DNA of 64,000 nucleotides from Sulfurimonas sp. UBA2011 (lineage in GTDB: Bacteria; Campylobacterota; Campylobacteria; Campylobacterales; Sulfurimonadaceae): contig DDCH01000014.1 in assembly GCA_002335055.1 (NCBI GenBank), positions 39,481 to 103,480 of the forward strand, written 5' to 3'. A program made the position numbers and the translations under genes. Shown here one piece after another: positions 25,092 through 34,605 of this stretch. The first letter of the stretch is position 1, and each line of letters starts with the position of its first letter. A model generated the notes under the pieces. The model saw only the letters and a list, made by a program, of their open reading frames with translations. It made no database searches and was not told the DNA's origin.

Positions 25092-25739
25092 ATGAAAAAA
25101 AGAATCTTTGTAACTGCAACAAATACTGATATTGGTAAAACATACACAACTCTCAAACTTATGCAAAACTATACTTCTAAAGGTATAAAAGTAGGGGTTA
25201 TTAAACTCATTGAGACAGGTGTCATAAATGGTGTTTACCCTGATGGGGATATTTTGCTTCGAACTCTTAAAGAACTTAATCCTGCTTGTAGAGATTTTTC
25301 TATCACTGATGTTGTTCCTATCTCTTATGAGCTTCCAGCTGCACCTTTTATAGCCTCACAAGGTAAGGCACTTGATTTCGCTGTCTTAAACAATGCAATT
25401 GAAAGACAAGAAGAGGTTTGTGATGTCTTGATTATTGAAGGGGCAGGTGGATTACTTGTACCCGTTGATGGAAACTTTATGATGATAGATCTTATCCCAT
25501 TTTTTAATGCAGTTGGTTTACTTGTAACTCATTGTGCACTTGGTTGTATCAATGATAGTATGCTCTCTCTTGGAGCCCTTCAAAGTAGAAATATAGATGC
25601 CATGATGGTTTTTAATGAGCGTAAAGAAGATGAAGGTTTTGATATTATTAGTAAACCATACTTTTTAAGTAAAGATATAGAAGTGTTAAAAGTAGATGAA
25701 GACATTGACACAATTTGCGATGTCTTGTATAATCTCTAA
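25092..25739 (+). CDS. bioD: Dethiobiotin synthase
   Basis: ATP-dependent carboxylation of diaminopelargonic acid to dethiobiotin in biotin synthesis. 215 residues, P-loop fold: RIFVTATNTDIGKTYTT (4-20) with the nucleotide-binding lysine, VIKLIETG, EVCDVLIIEGAGGLLVPVDG and the base-recognition region with NERKEDEG. Other bio genes are not in the window. It stands in front of pyrB by 25 bases. Confidence 0.93.
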   Translation: MKKRIFVTATNTDIGKTYTTLKLMQNYTSKGIKVGVIKLIETGVINGVYPDGDILLRTLKELNPACRDFSITDVVPISYELPAAPFIASQGKALDFAVLNNAIERQEEVCDVLIIEGAGGLLVPVDGNFMMIDLIPFFNAVGLLVTHCALGCINDSMLSLGALQSRNIDAMMVFNERKEDEGFDIISKPYFLSKDIEVLKVDEDIDTICDVLYNL

Positions 25740-25764
25740 AATGTTTATAAGAAAAAGGAACTAA

Positions 25765-26634
25765 ATGGCACACATGATTCGCACTGATGATTTTACTATA
25801 CAAGAGATAGAAGCGATATTAGCAGATGCGAAAAAGTTTAGTACTGGTGCTTTTGAGAGAATACTCAAAGATAAAATTATCATCACACTTTTCTTTGAAA
25901 ACTCTACACGTACTAAAAGCTCTTTTGAGATAGCGGCCAAAAGATTAGGAGCGGAGATAGTGCATTTAGATGTATCACAAAGTTCAACTAAAAAAGGTGA
26001 GACTCTTGTTGATACTGCTATGAACCTTGATGCTATGGGCCCGCATGCTATTATAGTGCGTCATCAAAACTCTGGTGTACCGCAAATTCTATCAAAACAT
26101 ACAAAAGCGAGTATATTAAATGCAGGCGATGGAGCACATGCTCACCCTTCTCAAGCTCTTCTTGACTTATATACACTAAAAGAGCACTTTGGTGATTTAA
26201 AAGGTAAAAAAATAGCTATAGTTGGGGATATTAAAAACTCTAGGGTAGCTAATTCAAATATAGAACTTTTATCACGTTTTGGAATGGAAGTGATTTTAGT
26301 AGCTCCTCCTCACTTTTTGCCAAAAACTTCACTTAAAACGACACACTTTTTATCTGAAATTATAGATGATGTGGATGCTATAATGAGTTTACGAACACAA
26401 ACAGAACGTCATTCTTCTCAAAACTATGCCTCACTCAAAGATTATGCTAGTGACTTTTGTATCACAGAAGAACTACTTGGGGATAGAGATATTATCCTTC
26501 TTCACCCCGGTCCAGTTCACAGAAATATTGATATAAGTGATGCACTTCTTAATGATAATCGTTGCAAGGTTTTAGATCAAGTGAGTAATGGTGTAAATAT
26601 CCGTATGGCTATTTTAAAGAAACTTATAGCCTAA
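25765..26634 (+). CDS. pyrB: Aspartate carbamoyltransferase catalytic chain
   Basis: First committed step of pyrimidine synthesis: carbamoyl phosphate plus aspartate. 289 residues, with FFENSTRTKSSFE (carbamoyl-phosphate loop, about 45-57), DGAHAHPSQALLDLYT and LHPGPVHRNIDIS (aspartate-binding). No regulatory PyrI is nearby. AAAAGGAACT lies before the ATG. pabB follows 5 bases after its stop. Confidence 0.96.
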   Translation: MAHMIRTDDFTIQEIEAILADAKKFSTGAFERILKDKIIITLFFENSTRTKSSFEIAAKRLGAEIVHLDVSQSSTKKGETLVDTAMNLDAMGPHAIIVRHQNSGVPQILSKHTKASILNAGDGAHAHPSQALLDLYTLKEHFGDLKGKKIAIVGDIKNSRVANSNIELLSRFGMEVILVAPPHFLPKTSLKTTHFLSEIIDDVDAIMSLRTQTERHSSQNYASLKDYASDFCITEELLGDRDIILLHPGPVHRNIDISDALLNDNRCKVLDQVSNGVNIRMAILKKLIA

Positions 26635-26639
26635 ACCAT

Positions 26640-27578
26640 ATGGATGTAGAACTTTTAAACACTCTAGGCAAAAGCAGAGAACCTTTTTTATTTATAAGTG
26701 ATTTCAAGGGTGAAAATATTAAGGTTATTCTTCTTAAAGATTTAGAAAAAGAAGATATTAATTTTAGTATTAATGAAAACTTTCCATATAAAAGACACTC
26801 CCATTTTTTGAAGACTAAAGCCATAAACTTTTTAGACTATTCTTTAAAGTTTACCAAAATGATACAGAAGATAAAAGAGGGAAAAACATATGTGATAAAC
26901 CTGACTCAAGCTACTGAGGTAAAGACAGGTTTATCATTAAAAGAGATATTTAATACATCAAATGCTCATTATAAACTACGATATAAGGATGAGTTTGTCT
27001 GTTTTTCTCCTGAAAAATTTATTCAAATTAATGACAATAAAATCCATACTTTCCCAATGAAAGGCACAATAAACAGTGCTATACCAAATGCGAGAGAAAA
27101 GATTTTAGAAGATAAAAAAGAGAAAGCAGAGCATGTAATGATAGTTGATTTACTCAGAAATGACCTCTCCATAGTTTCATCAAATGTAAAGGTTGAGAGG
27201 TTTCGTTATATTAGTGAGATAAAAACAGGGGATCAAAAACTTTTGCAAGTTAGCTCAGAGATAAGCGGTAAACTTAGTGAAAACTGGCATGAAAATATAG
27301 GTGATATCTTAGATGCTTTACTTCCAGCAGGCAGTATAAGTGGTGCCCCAAAAAAAAGTACTTTAGAAATCATAGATGAGATAGAAGGATATGAGCGTAA
27401 TTTTTTTACAGGTGTATTTGGTCTCTTTGATGGTATAAGTTTTGATAGTGGAGTGATGATACGTTTCATAGAAAAGACAGAGAAAGGTTACTTTTATAAA
27501 AGTGGTGGTGGTATTACTTTAGATAGTGATGTGAGTTTAGAGTATAATGAGTTACAAAATAAAATTTATTTACCATAA
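26640..27578 (+). CDS. pabB: Aminodeoxychorismate synthase component I
   Basis: Converts chorismate and ammonia to 4-amino-4-deoxychorismate for folate. 312 residues, the short chorismate-binding form without a long N-terminal domain. Visible motifs: TYVINLTQATEV, the catalytic region FPMKGTINSAIPNAREKIL, VDLLRNDLS and SISGAPKKSTLEIIDEIEGY, then FFTGVFGLFDG. Neither pabA nor pabC is next to it. It is probably co-transcribed with bioD and pyrB. Confidence 0.9.
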   Translation: MDVELLNTLGKSREPFLFISDFKGENIKVILLKDLEKEDINFSINENFPYKRHSHFLKTKAINFLDYSLKFTKMIQKIKEGKTYVINLTQATEVKTGLSLKEIFNTSNAHYKLRYKDEFVCFSPEKFIQINDNKIHTFPMKGTINSAIPNAREKILEDKKEKAEHVMIVDLLRNDLSIVSSNVKVERFRYISEIKTGDQKLLQVSSEISGKLSENWHENIGDILDALLPAGSISGAPKKSTLEIIDEIEGYERNFFTGVFGLFDGISFDSGVMIRFIEKTEKGYFYKSGGGITLDSDVSLEYNELQNKIYLP

Positions 27579-27587
27579 TGGAATGTA

Positions 27588-28877
27588 ATGATTAGCAAAA
27601 CAAATTTTTTTACAAGTGGATGGACCTATAGTGAGGATGAGAGTGACTTAAAAAATAAGTTTCTGATGATCAATATAGCTATTCTTTTATCTACAGTTGG
27701 TTTATCAATAGGAATAGGTATTAATTTACTTTATGATATTTCAGGGTTAATTCCATTTGAACTAACTCTGATGATGGTAAACTTTTTATTATTTATATTA
27801 CTTCGCTGTAAAAAAGGATCATTAAAACTTGTCTCATTTATCGAAACAGCACAGTTTACATTACTTTTTTTAGTGTTAATATATGTGAGTGAACCTAACC
27901 AACTTAAACATATTTGGATATTTACCTACCCTATTGTTTTACTATATTTTCAAAATATGAAGAATTCAATTAAGTGGCTCTTCTTTATGGTCGGTATGCT
28001 TATCCTTGCACCTATGCAGCCTTTTATTGATATCGCATATACTCAATTTCAAGTAATTTATATATCAATTGTTCTGATTATTATTAGTATAATCGCCTAT
28101 TGTTACCAAATAAAAATTCATGAAGCAAAAAATACAATCAGAAGACAGGTAAGTGAAATTACTAACAAAGATAAGCTTATAACATTACAGTCAAAACAAG
28201 CAGTAATGGGTGAAATGATCAGTATGATAGCACACCAATGGAGGCAACCTCTCTCAACTGTAACATTAAGTATAAGCGATTTACAGCTAAAAAAAATGTT
28301 AGGTAAGGAGAGTGATGATACATATATGGATAAGGCCTTACAGGATATTAGTGATACTGTAGTATATCTCTCTGATACTATTGATGATTTTCAAACTTAC
28401 TTTGCACCAAATAAAGATATGAATGAAGAGAATATTTGTGAAATAGTAAACCGTGCAGTGAATTTTACAAAAGCACGTATGAATAGTGCGGGTATCTCAT
28501 TTGACTTTGAAGAAAGTACAGATGGTTTAATTCAGACTTATTCAAATGAACTAGTGCAAGTAATCTTAAACATACTCAATAATGCAATTGATGAATTAGT
28601 TGAGCATAAAAGAGCAAACCCGACAATAATAATAACAATACTAGATAAAAAAAGTAGGTTTGAAATTATTATAGATGATAACGGAAGAGGAGTGCCTTTA
28701 GAAGATCTTGAGTCCATCTTTGAACCTTACTATAGTACAAAAGGGATGAATGGAACAGGACTTGGCCTCTATATGTCACAAATGATTATGCAAAAACAGT
28801 TTAATTCCAAAATAGAAGTTAAAAGCTCAAAAGATGGAACTCAGTTCTGTATACAAGTTCCGAAAAAACTTCTATAA
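27588..28877 (+). CDS. Membrane sensor histidine kinase
   Basis: 429 residues. The N-terminal 190 are strongly hydrophobic, with about six membrane helices in a 7TM/MASE-like layout, so it senses a membrane or extracellular signal. The kinase follows: H-box MIAHQWRQPLSTV with H216, the HQWRQPL form common in Campylobacterota, N-box VILNILNNAIDEL, G1 DDNGRGVP and G2 GTGLGLYMSQMIM. No receiver is attached and no response regulator gene is adjacent, so its partner is elsewhere. It starts 10 bases after pabB. Confidence 0.9.
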   Translation: MISKTNFFTSGWTYSEDESDLKNKFLMINIAILLSTVGLSIGIGINLLYDISGLIPFELTLMMVNFLLFILLRCKKGSLKLVSFIETAQFTLLFLVLIYVSEPNQLKHIWIFTYPIVLLYFQNMKNSIKWLFFMVGMLILAPMQPFIDIAYTQFQVIYISIVLIIISIIAYCYQIKIHEAKNTIRRQVSEITNKDKLITLQSKQAVMGEMISMIAHQWRQPLSTVTLSISDLQLKKMLGKESDDTYMDKALQDISDTVVYLSDTIDDFQTYFAPNKDMNEENICEIVNRAVNFTKARMNSAGISFDFEESTDGLIQTYSNELVQVILNILNNAIDELVEHKRANPTIIITILDKKSRFEIIIDDNGRGVPLEDLESIFEPYYSTKGMNGTGLGLYMSQMIMQKQFNSKIEVKSSKDGTQFCIQVPKKLL

Positions 28878-28928
28878 TTTATATTTTCTTCGTTATAATA
28901 AAATAAAAATAAATAGAGAAGGTATGGA

Positions 28929-29909
28929 ATGTACATAGAAGATTTAAAGTTTTCGCTCTGGGCAGATTTTATAGAAAGAGATTATTTAGATAATGAATTT
29001 AAAGACTTAATAGATAAAAAAATTATAAATGGTGCAACTTCTAACCCCGCTATTTTTAAAAATGCCATCTTAACCTCTTCTGCATACAAAGAACAACTAA
29101 ACTCTCTTGGTGATATCTCAGCTAAAGATAAATATGAAGCAGTAGCAATTTATGACATAAAAAAAGCTGCTAATATTTTAAGACCTCTTTATGATGAGAA
29201 AGATGATGGATATGTAAGTATAGAAGTTGATCCAACTTTATGTGATGATGCGAATGCAACTATAGCAGAGGGGAAGAGACTTTTTAAAACAATTAACTGT
29301 CCAAACATAATGATAAAAGTACCTGCAACAAAGGCTGGATATATTGCTATGGAAGAGTTGACTTCTGTTGGTATCCCAGTAAACGCTACACTTGTTTTTA
29401 AAAAAGAGCAGGCTATCTCTTGTGCGAATGCTTTTAAACGGGGTGTATATAAGTACGATAAGATAGTAGATACAGTTATAAGTATCTTTGTATCGCGTAT
29501 TGACAGGGCATTAGATAAAGAGCTTGCTTTAAAGGGTATTGATGTCTCGTTGAGTGGTATTTATAATACAGCTAGTATCTATAGGATTATAGAGCAGATG
29601 GATGTAAAAGGATGTCGTGCTCTATTTGCAAGTACGGGTGTCAAGGGTGATAGTTTAGCCCCTGATTATTACATAGAAAACCTTCTTGCATACAACACTG
29701 TAAATACAGCTCCTGTAGATACAATTATTGCCTTTACAAAAAACTCTGTTACTAAAAATGCCTTACCTATAAAAAAAGAAACTATTGATGCACATTTTAG
29801 TAAAATAAAAGAGATAGGTATAAATTTTGAGGCGGTATTAGACACTCAAATAGAAGAAGGCTTAGAGGCCTTTAAAGATGCATTTGAAGAGATACTGGAG
29901 TCGATATAA
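28929..29909 (+). CDS. tal: Transaldolase
   Basis: Moves a dihydroxyacetone unit between sugar phosphates in the pentose phosphate pathway. 326 residues, the long TalB/TAL-PGI-like type seen in Campylobacter. KIINGATSNPAIFKNAI (about 33-49) is the N-terminal signature, IMIKVPATKAGYIAMEEL contains the Schiff-base lysine, and RALFASTGVKGDSLAPDYYI is the phosphate-binding part. A possible pilT extension overlaps its stop. Confidence 0.93.
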   Translation: MYIEDLKFSLWADFIERDYLDNEFKDLIDKKIINGATSNPAIFKNAILTSSAYKEQLNSLGDISAKDKYEAVAIYDIKKAANILRPLYDEKDDGYVSIEVDPTLCDDANATIAEGKRLFKTINCPNIMIKVPATKAGYIAMEELTSVGIPVNATLVFKKEQAISCANAFKRGVYKYDKIVDTVISIFVSRIDRALDKELALKGIDVSLSGIYNTASIYRIIEQMDVKGCRALFASTGVKGDSLAPDYYIENLLAYNTVNTAPVDTIIAFTKNSVTKNALPIKKETIDAHFSKIKEIGINFEAVLDTQIEEGLEAFKDAFEEILESI

Positions 29910-29977
29910 ATACAGAAGTCGATGTAAGTAAATTAACATTTGAGCAATTAAAAAAGATACGTGTTCATTTAAAGAAA

Positions 29978-31102
29978 ATGATTGAAGTTGGAGGTAGCGA
30001 CCTTCATATAAAAGCAAATGCTGTTATCCGTGCTCGTATTAATGGGAATATTGTACAGTTTTCTGGTGGAATCTTTTCAAAAGAAGATGCAATGACTTTT
30101 GCAAAAGAGTTGTTAAAAGGGCGTTTTGGAGAATTTGTTGAGAAAAAAGAGCTTGACTTAGTCTATCCTTTTGATGAAAACAATCGTTTTCGTGTAAATA
30201 TCTTTTTTCAGATGGATGGAGTTTCTGCAGTTTTTCGTGTTATTCCTGTTAAAATACCTGCGTTTGATGAGTTACACCTTCCTGATATTATTAAAAGTTT
30301 TACTAAAAAAGATAGAGGTTTAGTCCTTGTAACCGGTGTAACTGGTTCCGGAAAATCAACTACATTAGCTGCTATAATCAATGAGATAAACCTTACAAGA
30401 AAACAGCATATTATTACTATTGAAGATCCGATCGAGTTTGTGCATAAAGATAGAAACTGTATCATCAACCAACGCTCAGTAGGGCAAGATACACTTTCCT
30501 TCGGTTCAGCTCTTCGTGCTGCCCTTCGTGAAGACCCCGATATTATTTTGGTTGGGGAAATGCGTGATAAAGAGACGATTAACCTTGCACTTCATGCAGC
30601 AGATACGGGTCACCTTGTATTCTCAACTCTTCACACTATAGATGCTAAAGAGACAATTAACCGGATTATTGGACAGTTTCCATCAGATGAGCAAAATCGT
30701 ATAAGACTTTCTTTAGCAGGAGTAATTCAAGGTATTATTTCTCAGCGTTTAGTTCCAACTATTGATGGGGGGAGACGTGCTGCAATGGAAGTACTTGTAC
30801 GAACTCCTAGAATAGAAAAACTCATTATGGAAAACCGCGATTACGAGATTAGAGATACTATTGAAGCTGGAAAAGAGCATTATAAATCACAAAGTTTTGA
30901 TCAGTCAATTTTGGATTTATATAATGATGGATTCATTTCTAAAGAACAGGCTCTCAAAAATGCGACATCAGCATCTGACTTGGAACTTAAAATTAGTGGT
31001 CTTAATAGCGGTAAAATAGGTGATAAAACAAGTACAAGTACAAGTGAAAGTGAAAGTATACAGATAACTCACGATGATGAGGATATCTTCGACTTAAAGT
31101 AA
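29978..31102 (+). CDS. pilT: PilT-family twitching/retraction ATPase
   Basis: Hexameric ATPase that depolymerises type IV pili. From ATG 29978 it has 374 residues: GGSDLHIKANAVIRARING (the PilT N-domain), Walker A GVTGSGKST (about 120), the Asp box ITIEDPIEFVH, Walker B REDPDIILVGEMRD, and the retraction motif position EVLVRTPRIEKLIMENRDYE. The tail is rich in S, T and E. The same frame is open upstream from 29888 and reads INTEVDVSKLTFEQLKKI, which looks like the missing start of the N-domain, but it has no ATG, GTG or TTG. The true start may be a rare codon near 29906. No other pilus gene is in the window. Confidence 0.88.
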   Translation: MIEVGGSDLHIKANAVIRARINGNIVQFSGGIFSKEDAMTFAKELLKGRFGEFVEKKELDLVYPFDENNRFRVNIFFQMDGVSAVFRVIPVKIPAFDELHLPDIIKSFTKKDRGLVLVTGVTGSGKSTTLAAIINEINLTRKQHIITIEDPIEFVHKDRNCIINQRSVGQDTLSFGSALRAALREDPDIILVGEMRDKETINLALHAADTGHLVFSTLHTIDAKETINRIIGQFPSDEQNRIRLSLAGVIQGIISQRLVPTIDGGRRAAMEVLVRTPRIEKLIMENRDYEIRDTIEAGKEHYKSQSFDQSILDLYNDGFISKEQALKNATSASDLELKISGLNSGKIGDKTSTSTSESESIQITHDDEDIFDLK

Positions 31103-31157
31103 TATTTAAAGAATATATGGGTACAATTTCAACCATTTTTAAACACAAGGAAATAAT

Positions 31158-31694
31158 ATGTTAGAAGGTATCGTTAGAGAGAGTATAAACACAGGTGCTA
31201 CAAAAGCCCTACGTAAAGATGGTTATCTAATTGCAAATATCTACGGAAAAGGTCTTGAGAATATCAATGCTGCATTCAAATCAAATGAGTATATCCGTAC
31301 TGTTCGTAATAAAGAAACTATAGCATTCCCAGTTACAGTTGCTGGTAAAGAGTTAAATGTAGTTGTTCAAAGCTATGAGTCTCATGCAGTTACAGGAAAC
31401 TTACTTCATGTTGATTTAATGGTTGCACAAACAGGTGTTGAAGCTACATTCCACATCCCTATAGTAGCAGTTGGAGAGGCTCTTGGTCTTAAGAACAAAG
31501 GTCTTGTTCACATGGCTAAAGAACGTTTAACTGTTAAATGTACACCAGAAAACTTAATGAATACAATAGAAATTGATGTTACAGAGATGGATGTAAATGC
31601 TTCTAAACTAGTACGTGATCTTCCAGACTTAGCAAATATCACTGTTCTTGATGCTGATCGTGTTGCTTTAATAAGTATCATTAAAGCAAAATAA
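31158..31694 (+). CDS. rplY: 50S ribosomal protein L25 (Ctc form)
   Basis: Binds 5S rRNA. 178 residues, the long TL5/Ctc type: an N-terminal L25 domain (about 1-90: ALRKDGYLIANIYGKG) and a C-terminal beta domain (about 95-178). It has AAGGAAATAAT before the ATG. It heads the run rplY-pth-lptF/G-lysA-HAD-pheA-hisC-fliFGH-dxs, whose order I know from C. jejuni, and pth starts 2 bases after it. Confidence 0.95.
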   Translation: MLEGIVRESINTGATKALRKDGYLIANIYGKGLENINAAFKSNEYIRTVRNKETIAFPVTVAGKELNVVVQSYESHAVTGNLLHVDLMVAQTGVEATFHIPIVAVGEALGLKNKGLVHMAKERLTVKCTPENLMNTIEIDVTEMDVNASKLVRDLPDLANITVLDADRVALISIIKAK

Positions 31695-31696
31695 TT

Positions 31697-32260
31697 ATGT
31701 TAATAGTCGGACTAGGCAACCCTGGTACCGACTATGAACAAACTCGTCATAACATAGGCTTTATGCTTATAGATGAACTAAAAAAACGCTTTAACGCAAA
31801 CAATGTAACATCCTCTTCATTTTTAGGTGAAACCTACAAAGCAAAAAATCATTTTTTATTAAAACCACAAACTTTTATGAACCTTTCTGGGGATAGTGTT
31901 ATTAAGGTGAAAAACTTTTATAAACTCGAAGATGTAGTTGTAATACATGATGATTTAGATTTACCTTTTGGTAGTCTGCGTTTTAAACTTGGTGGTGGTC
32001 ATGGTGGCCATAACGGTTTAAAGTCTATCGATGCAAACATAGGCAAAGAATATATACGAATACGAATGGGTATAGGAAAACCAGAGCATAAGGGAGAAGT
32101 TACTTCTTATGTTTTAGGAAAATTTACATTAGAACAAGAAAAATATCTAAAAATATGGATAGATAAGACTTGTGATGCACTTATATATCTTTTAGATCAT
32201 ACAATGCAAGAAACGAGCTCTTTATTCACACAAAAAGCACAACCACAGCTGGAAGAGTAA
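31697..32260 (+). CDS. pth: Peptidyl-tRNA hydrolase
   Basis: Releases stalled peptides from tRNA. 187 residues with LIVGLGNPGTDYEQTRHNIG (2-21, catalytic histidine at the end), KPQTFMNLSGDSV, VIHDDLDLPFGSLRFKLGGG and GHNGLKSI. All standard residues are present. Its TAA overlaps the next ATG by one base (TAATG), so it is coupled to the LPS permease gene. Confidence 0.96.
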   Translation: MLIVGLGNPGTDYEQTRHNIGFMLIDELKKRFNANNVTSSSFLGETYKAKNHFLLKPQTFMNLSGDSVIKVKNFYKLEDVVVIHDDLDLPFGSLRFKLGGGHGGHNGLKSIDANIGKEYIRIRMGIGKPEHKGEVTSYVLGKFTLEQEKYLKIWIDKTCDALIYLLDHTMQETSSLFTQKAQPQLEE

Positions 32261-33330
32261 TGCTAGCATTTAAATACATAGCATTTCACTACCTAAAGTA
32301 TTTTTTTGTGATTATGACAGCCCTTGTTCTGTTTATGGTAGGTTTTGATTATATGGGAAATGCAGAGAGTCTTTCATCTTCTGCAAACCTTATTTTGATA
32401 TATCTCGTATATAAAGCATTCTTTGCTATAGATATGCTACTCCCTTTAGCACTTGTTTTTGCAATGATTAGCACAAAAATCTTTCTTATTCGCTCTAATG
32501 CTTTAGTCTCTTTTTTTTCTTTAGGATACTCAAGGGTTGATATTCTTCGCCCTTTTGTTGTTGTATCAACTGCAATTATTCTTCTTTTTATCTCTCTTCA
32601 CTCCTGGTCTAGTTTTGCAAGGGCAGATGAGTTTTCAAATAATATTCGTGAAAACAATCAATATTTAAGCCCTACAAGAGACCTTTTTTTTACATATAAA
32701 GGACAGTATGTTTACTTCTCAAAAATGCTTCCTCTACAAGAAAAAGCAGAAGGTATACGTGTTTTTAGTGTAAAAAATGACTCTTTAAAAGAAGTGATTA
32801 TTGCTAAAGAAGCAGTATATAGAGATGATTATTGGCTTATTAAAGAGGCAGATATTATCTCTAAACCTGATGATCTAAGTTTTACATCAGCTGGAATTGT
32901 TGTGACCCAAACTAATGACTTAAAAATCCTTGAAGGCTTTCGTCCTAAGATACTTGATCAAGTATATGAGGGGAAGGTGAATTTCACTATTAAAAATGCC
33001 ATCGATGCAATAGTACTTTTGAAAGAACAAAATATGAATACAAGTAGTATTAAAGGGGCCCTTTATAAGATATTTATATATCCATTTTTTGTACCGTGTT
33101 TGATTGTTATCATCTTCTTTTTTGTCCCTATTAGTGTACGTTTTTTAAATGTTTCTCTTTTTAGTTTTGGAGCGATTTTAGCAACTTTACTGATTTGGGG
33201 TGTTTTATTTATGCTTATAGAACTCTCAAACAACAAAACTATTTCAAGTGAAGTAGGGGTGATAGCTCCTGTAGTTTTACTTTTTTTAATAGCACTAAGA
33301 CAGTGGCGTAAATATAGGATGTCTACTTAA
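32260..33330 (+). CDS. LptF/LptG-family LPS export permease
   Basis: Inner-membrane subunit of the Lpt ABC system that extracts lipopolysaccharide and passes it to LptC. 356 residues: membrane helices at about 10-30, 45-75 and 100-120, a periplasmic beta-jellyroll domain (about 125-260), then three C-terminal helices (about 270-350). The fold is YjgP/YjgQ; I cannot say whether it is F or G. It starts on the last base of pth. Confidence 0.88.
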   Translation: MLAFKYIAFHYLKYFFVIMTALVLFMVGFDYMGNAESLSSSANLILIYLVYKAFFAIDMLLPLALVFAMISTKIFLIRSNALVSFFSLGYSRVDILRPFVVVSTAIILLFISLHSWSSFARADEFSNNIRENNQYLSPTRDLFFTYKGQYVYFSKMLPLQEKAEGIRVFSVKNDSLKEVIIAKEAVYRDDYWLIKEADIISKPDDLSFTSAGIVVTQTNDLKILEGFRPKILDQVYEGKVNFTIKNAIDAIVLLKEQNMNTSSIKGALYKIFIYPFFVPCLIVIIFFFVPISVRFLNVSLFSFGAILATLLIWGVLFMLIELSNNKTISSEVGVIAPVVLLFLIALRQWRKYRMST

Positions 33331-33384
33331 CACCTCTATAAGCACATTTTAGATAAAATCATTTAAAAAGAATTTGGAATTTTT

Positions 33385-34596
33385 ATGATTGATTTTAAAG
33401 CAATAACTACTCAGTACAAAACACCTCTTTACATTTATGACTTTGACTATATGACAGCACAATACAATGAATTAAAAGCAGCATTTAAAGGTAGAAAATC
33501 TATCTTAGCTTATGCTGTAAAAGCAAACTCAAACCTTAGTGTTGTAAAACATTTTGCGAAGATGGGAAGTGGAGCTGATTGTGTTTCTATTGGTGAGGTT
33601 AGACGTGCATTTTTAGCAGGTGTTCCCGCATACAAAATTATCTTTTCAGGTGTTGGAAAAACTGATGATGAGATTCGTGAAGCCATAGAAAAAGATATAC
33701 TCTACATCAATGTAGAAAGTGAAGCTGAACTTGGTCGTGTTGAACTTATGGCAAAAAGTTTGGGAAAAGTTTCTCGTATTAGTGTGAGAGTAAATCCAAA
33801 TATCGACCCTAAAACTCATCCATACATCTCAACGGGTCTACATGACAATAAGTTTGGTGTAGATTTAAGCTCTGCTAAACGTATGTATATAAAAGCGAAT
33901 AACTCTGAGTTTTTAGATCCAGTAGGTATCCATTTTCACATTGGTTCTCAGCTTACAGAGCTTGACCCTATTCGTGAATCAGCTGAAATAGTTGCTGATT
34001 TAGTTCGTTCTTTATCTGGTATCAATATAGAACTAAAGTTCTTTGATATTGGTGGTGGTTTAGGAATCAAATATGATAATGAAACTACAATCAAACCTTA
34101 TGATTATGCACAGGCAATTCTAGGATGTTTAAATGCACTTGACCTGACTATACTATGTGAACCAGGGCGTTTTTTAACTGCAAACGCTGGTTATTTTGTA
34201 AGTAAAGTACTGTACGAGAAACAAAATGGTGATAAGAAATTTGTAGTAATTGATGGTGCTATGAATGACCTTCTTCGTCCTGCTCTTTATAGTGCTTACC
34301 ATAAGATAGATGTTATAACAGACTCAAAAGAAGAGACTCGTCCTGTAGATATTGTAGGGCCAGTATGTGAGAGTGGAGACTTTTTTGCAAAAGATTATCC
34401 ACTACCTCCACTAGAGCATAATGATTTAGTGATAGTCAATAGTGCTGGTGCTTATGGTTTTGGTATGGGTAGTAATTATAATACTCGTGGTCGTAGTGCC
34501 GAAGTGGCACTGCAAAATGGTGAAGTGAGACTTATCCGTAGACGTGAGACATTTGAAGATTTGATTGCGTTAGAGACTGAGTTCTTAGAAAAATAG
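33385..34596 (+). CDS. lysA: Diaminopimelate decarboxylase
   Basis: Last step of lysine synthesis, PLP-dependent. 403 residues. LAYAVKANSN (41-50) holds the PLP lysine K46. GIHFHIGSQL and FDIGGGLGIKYD bind substrate and phosphate, CEPGRFL follows, and GPVCESGDFFAKD contains the catalytic cysteine of the dimer partner. The C-terminal GAYGFGMGSNYNTRGR is typical. The HAD-family gene follows by 9 bases. Confidence 0.96.
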   Translation: MIDFKAITTQYKTPLYIYDFDYMTAQYNELKAAFKGRKSILAYAVKANSNLSVVKHFAKMGSGADCVSIGEVRRAFLAGVPAYKIIFSGVGKTDDEIREAIEKDILYINVESEAELGRVELMAKSLGKVSRISVRVNPNIDPKTHPYISTGLHDNKFGVDLSSAKRMYIKANNSEFLDPVGIHFHIGSQLTELDPIRESAEIVADLVRSLSGINIELKFFDIGGGLGIKYDNETTIKPYDYAQAILGCLNALDLTILCEPGRFLTANAGYFVSKVLYEKQNGDKKFVVIDGAMNDLLRPALYSAYHKIDVITDSKEETRPVDIVGPVCESGDFFAKDYPLPPLEHNDLVIVNSAGAYGFGMGSNYNTRGRSAEVALQNGEVRLIRRRETFEDLIALETEFLEK

Positions 34597-34605
34597 GGGC
34601 AATAT

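Noticed and set aside
31021..31060. Short tandem AGTACA/AGTGAA repeats near the end of pilT
   Set aside because: They encode the S/T/E-rich tail in frame and are too short to be a separate repeat element.
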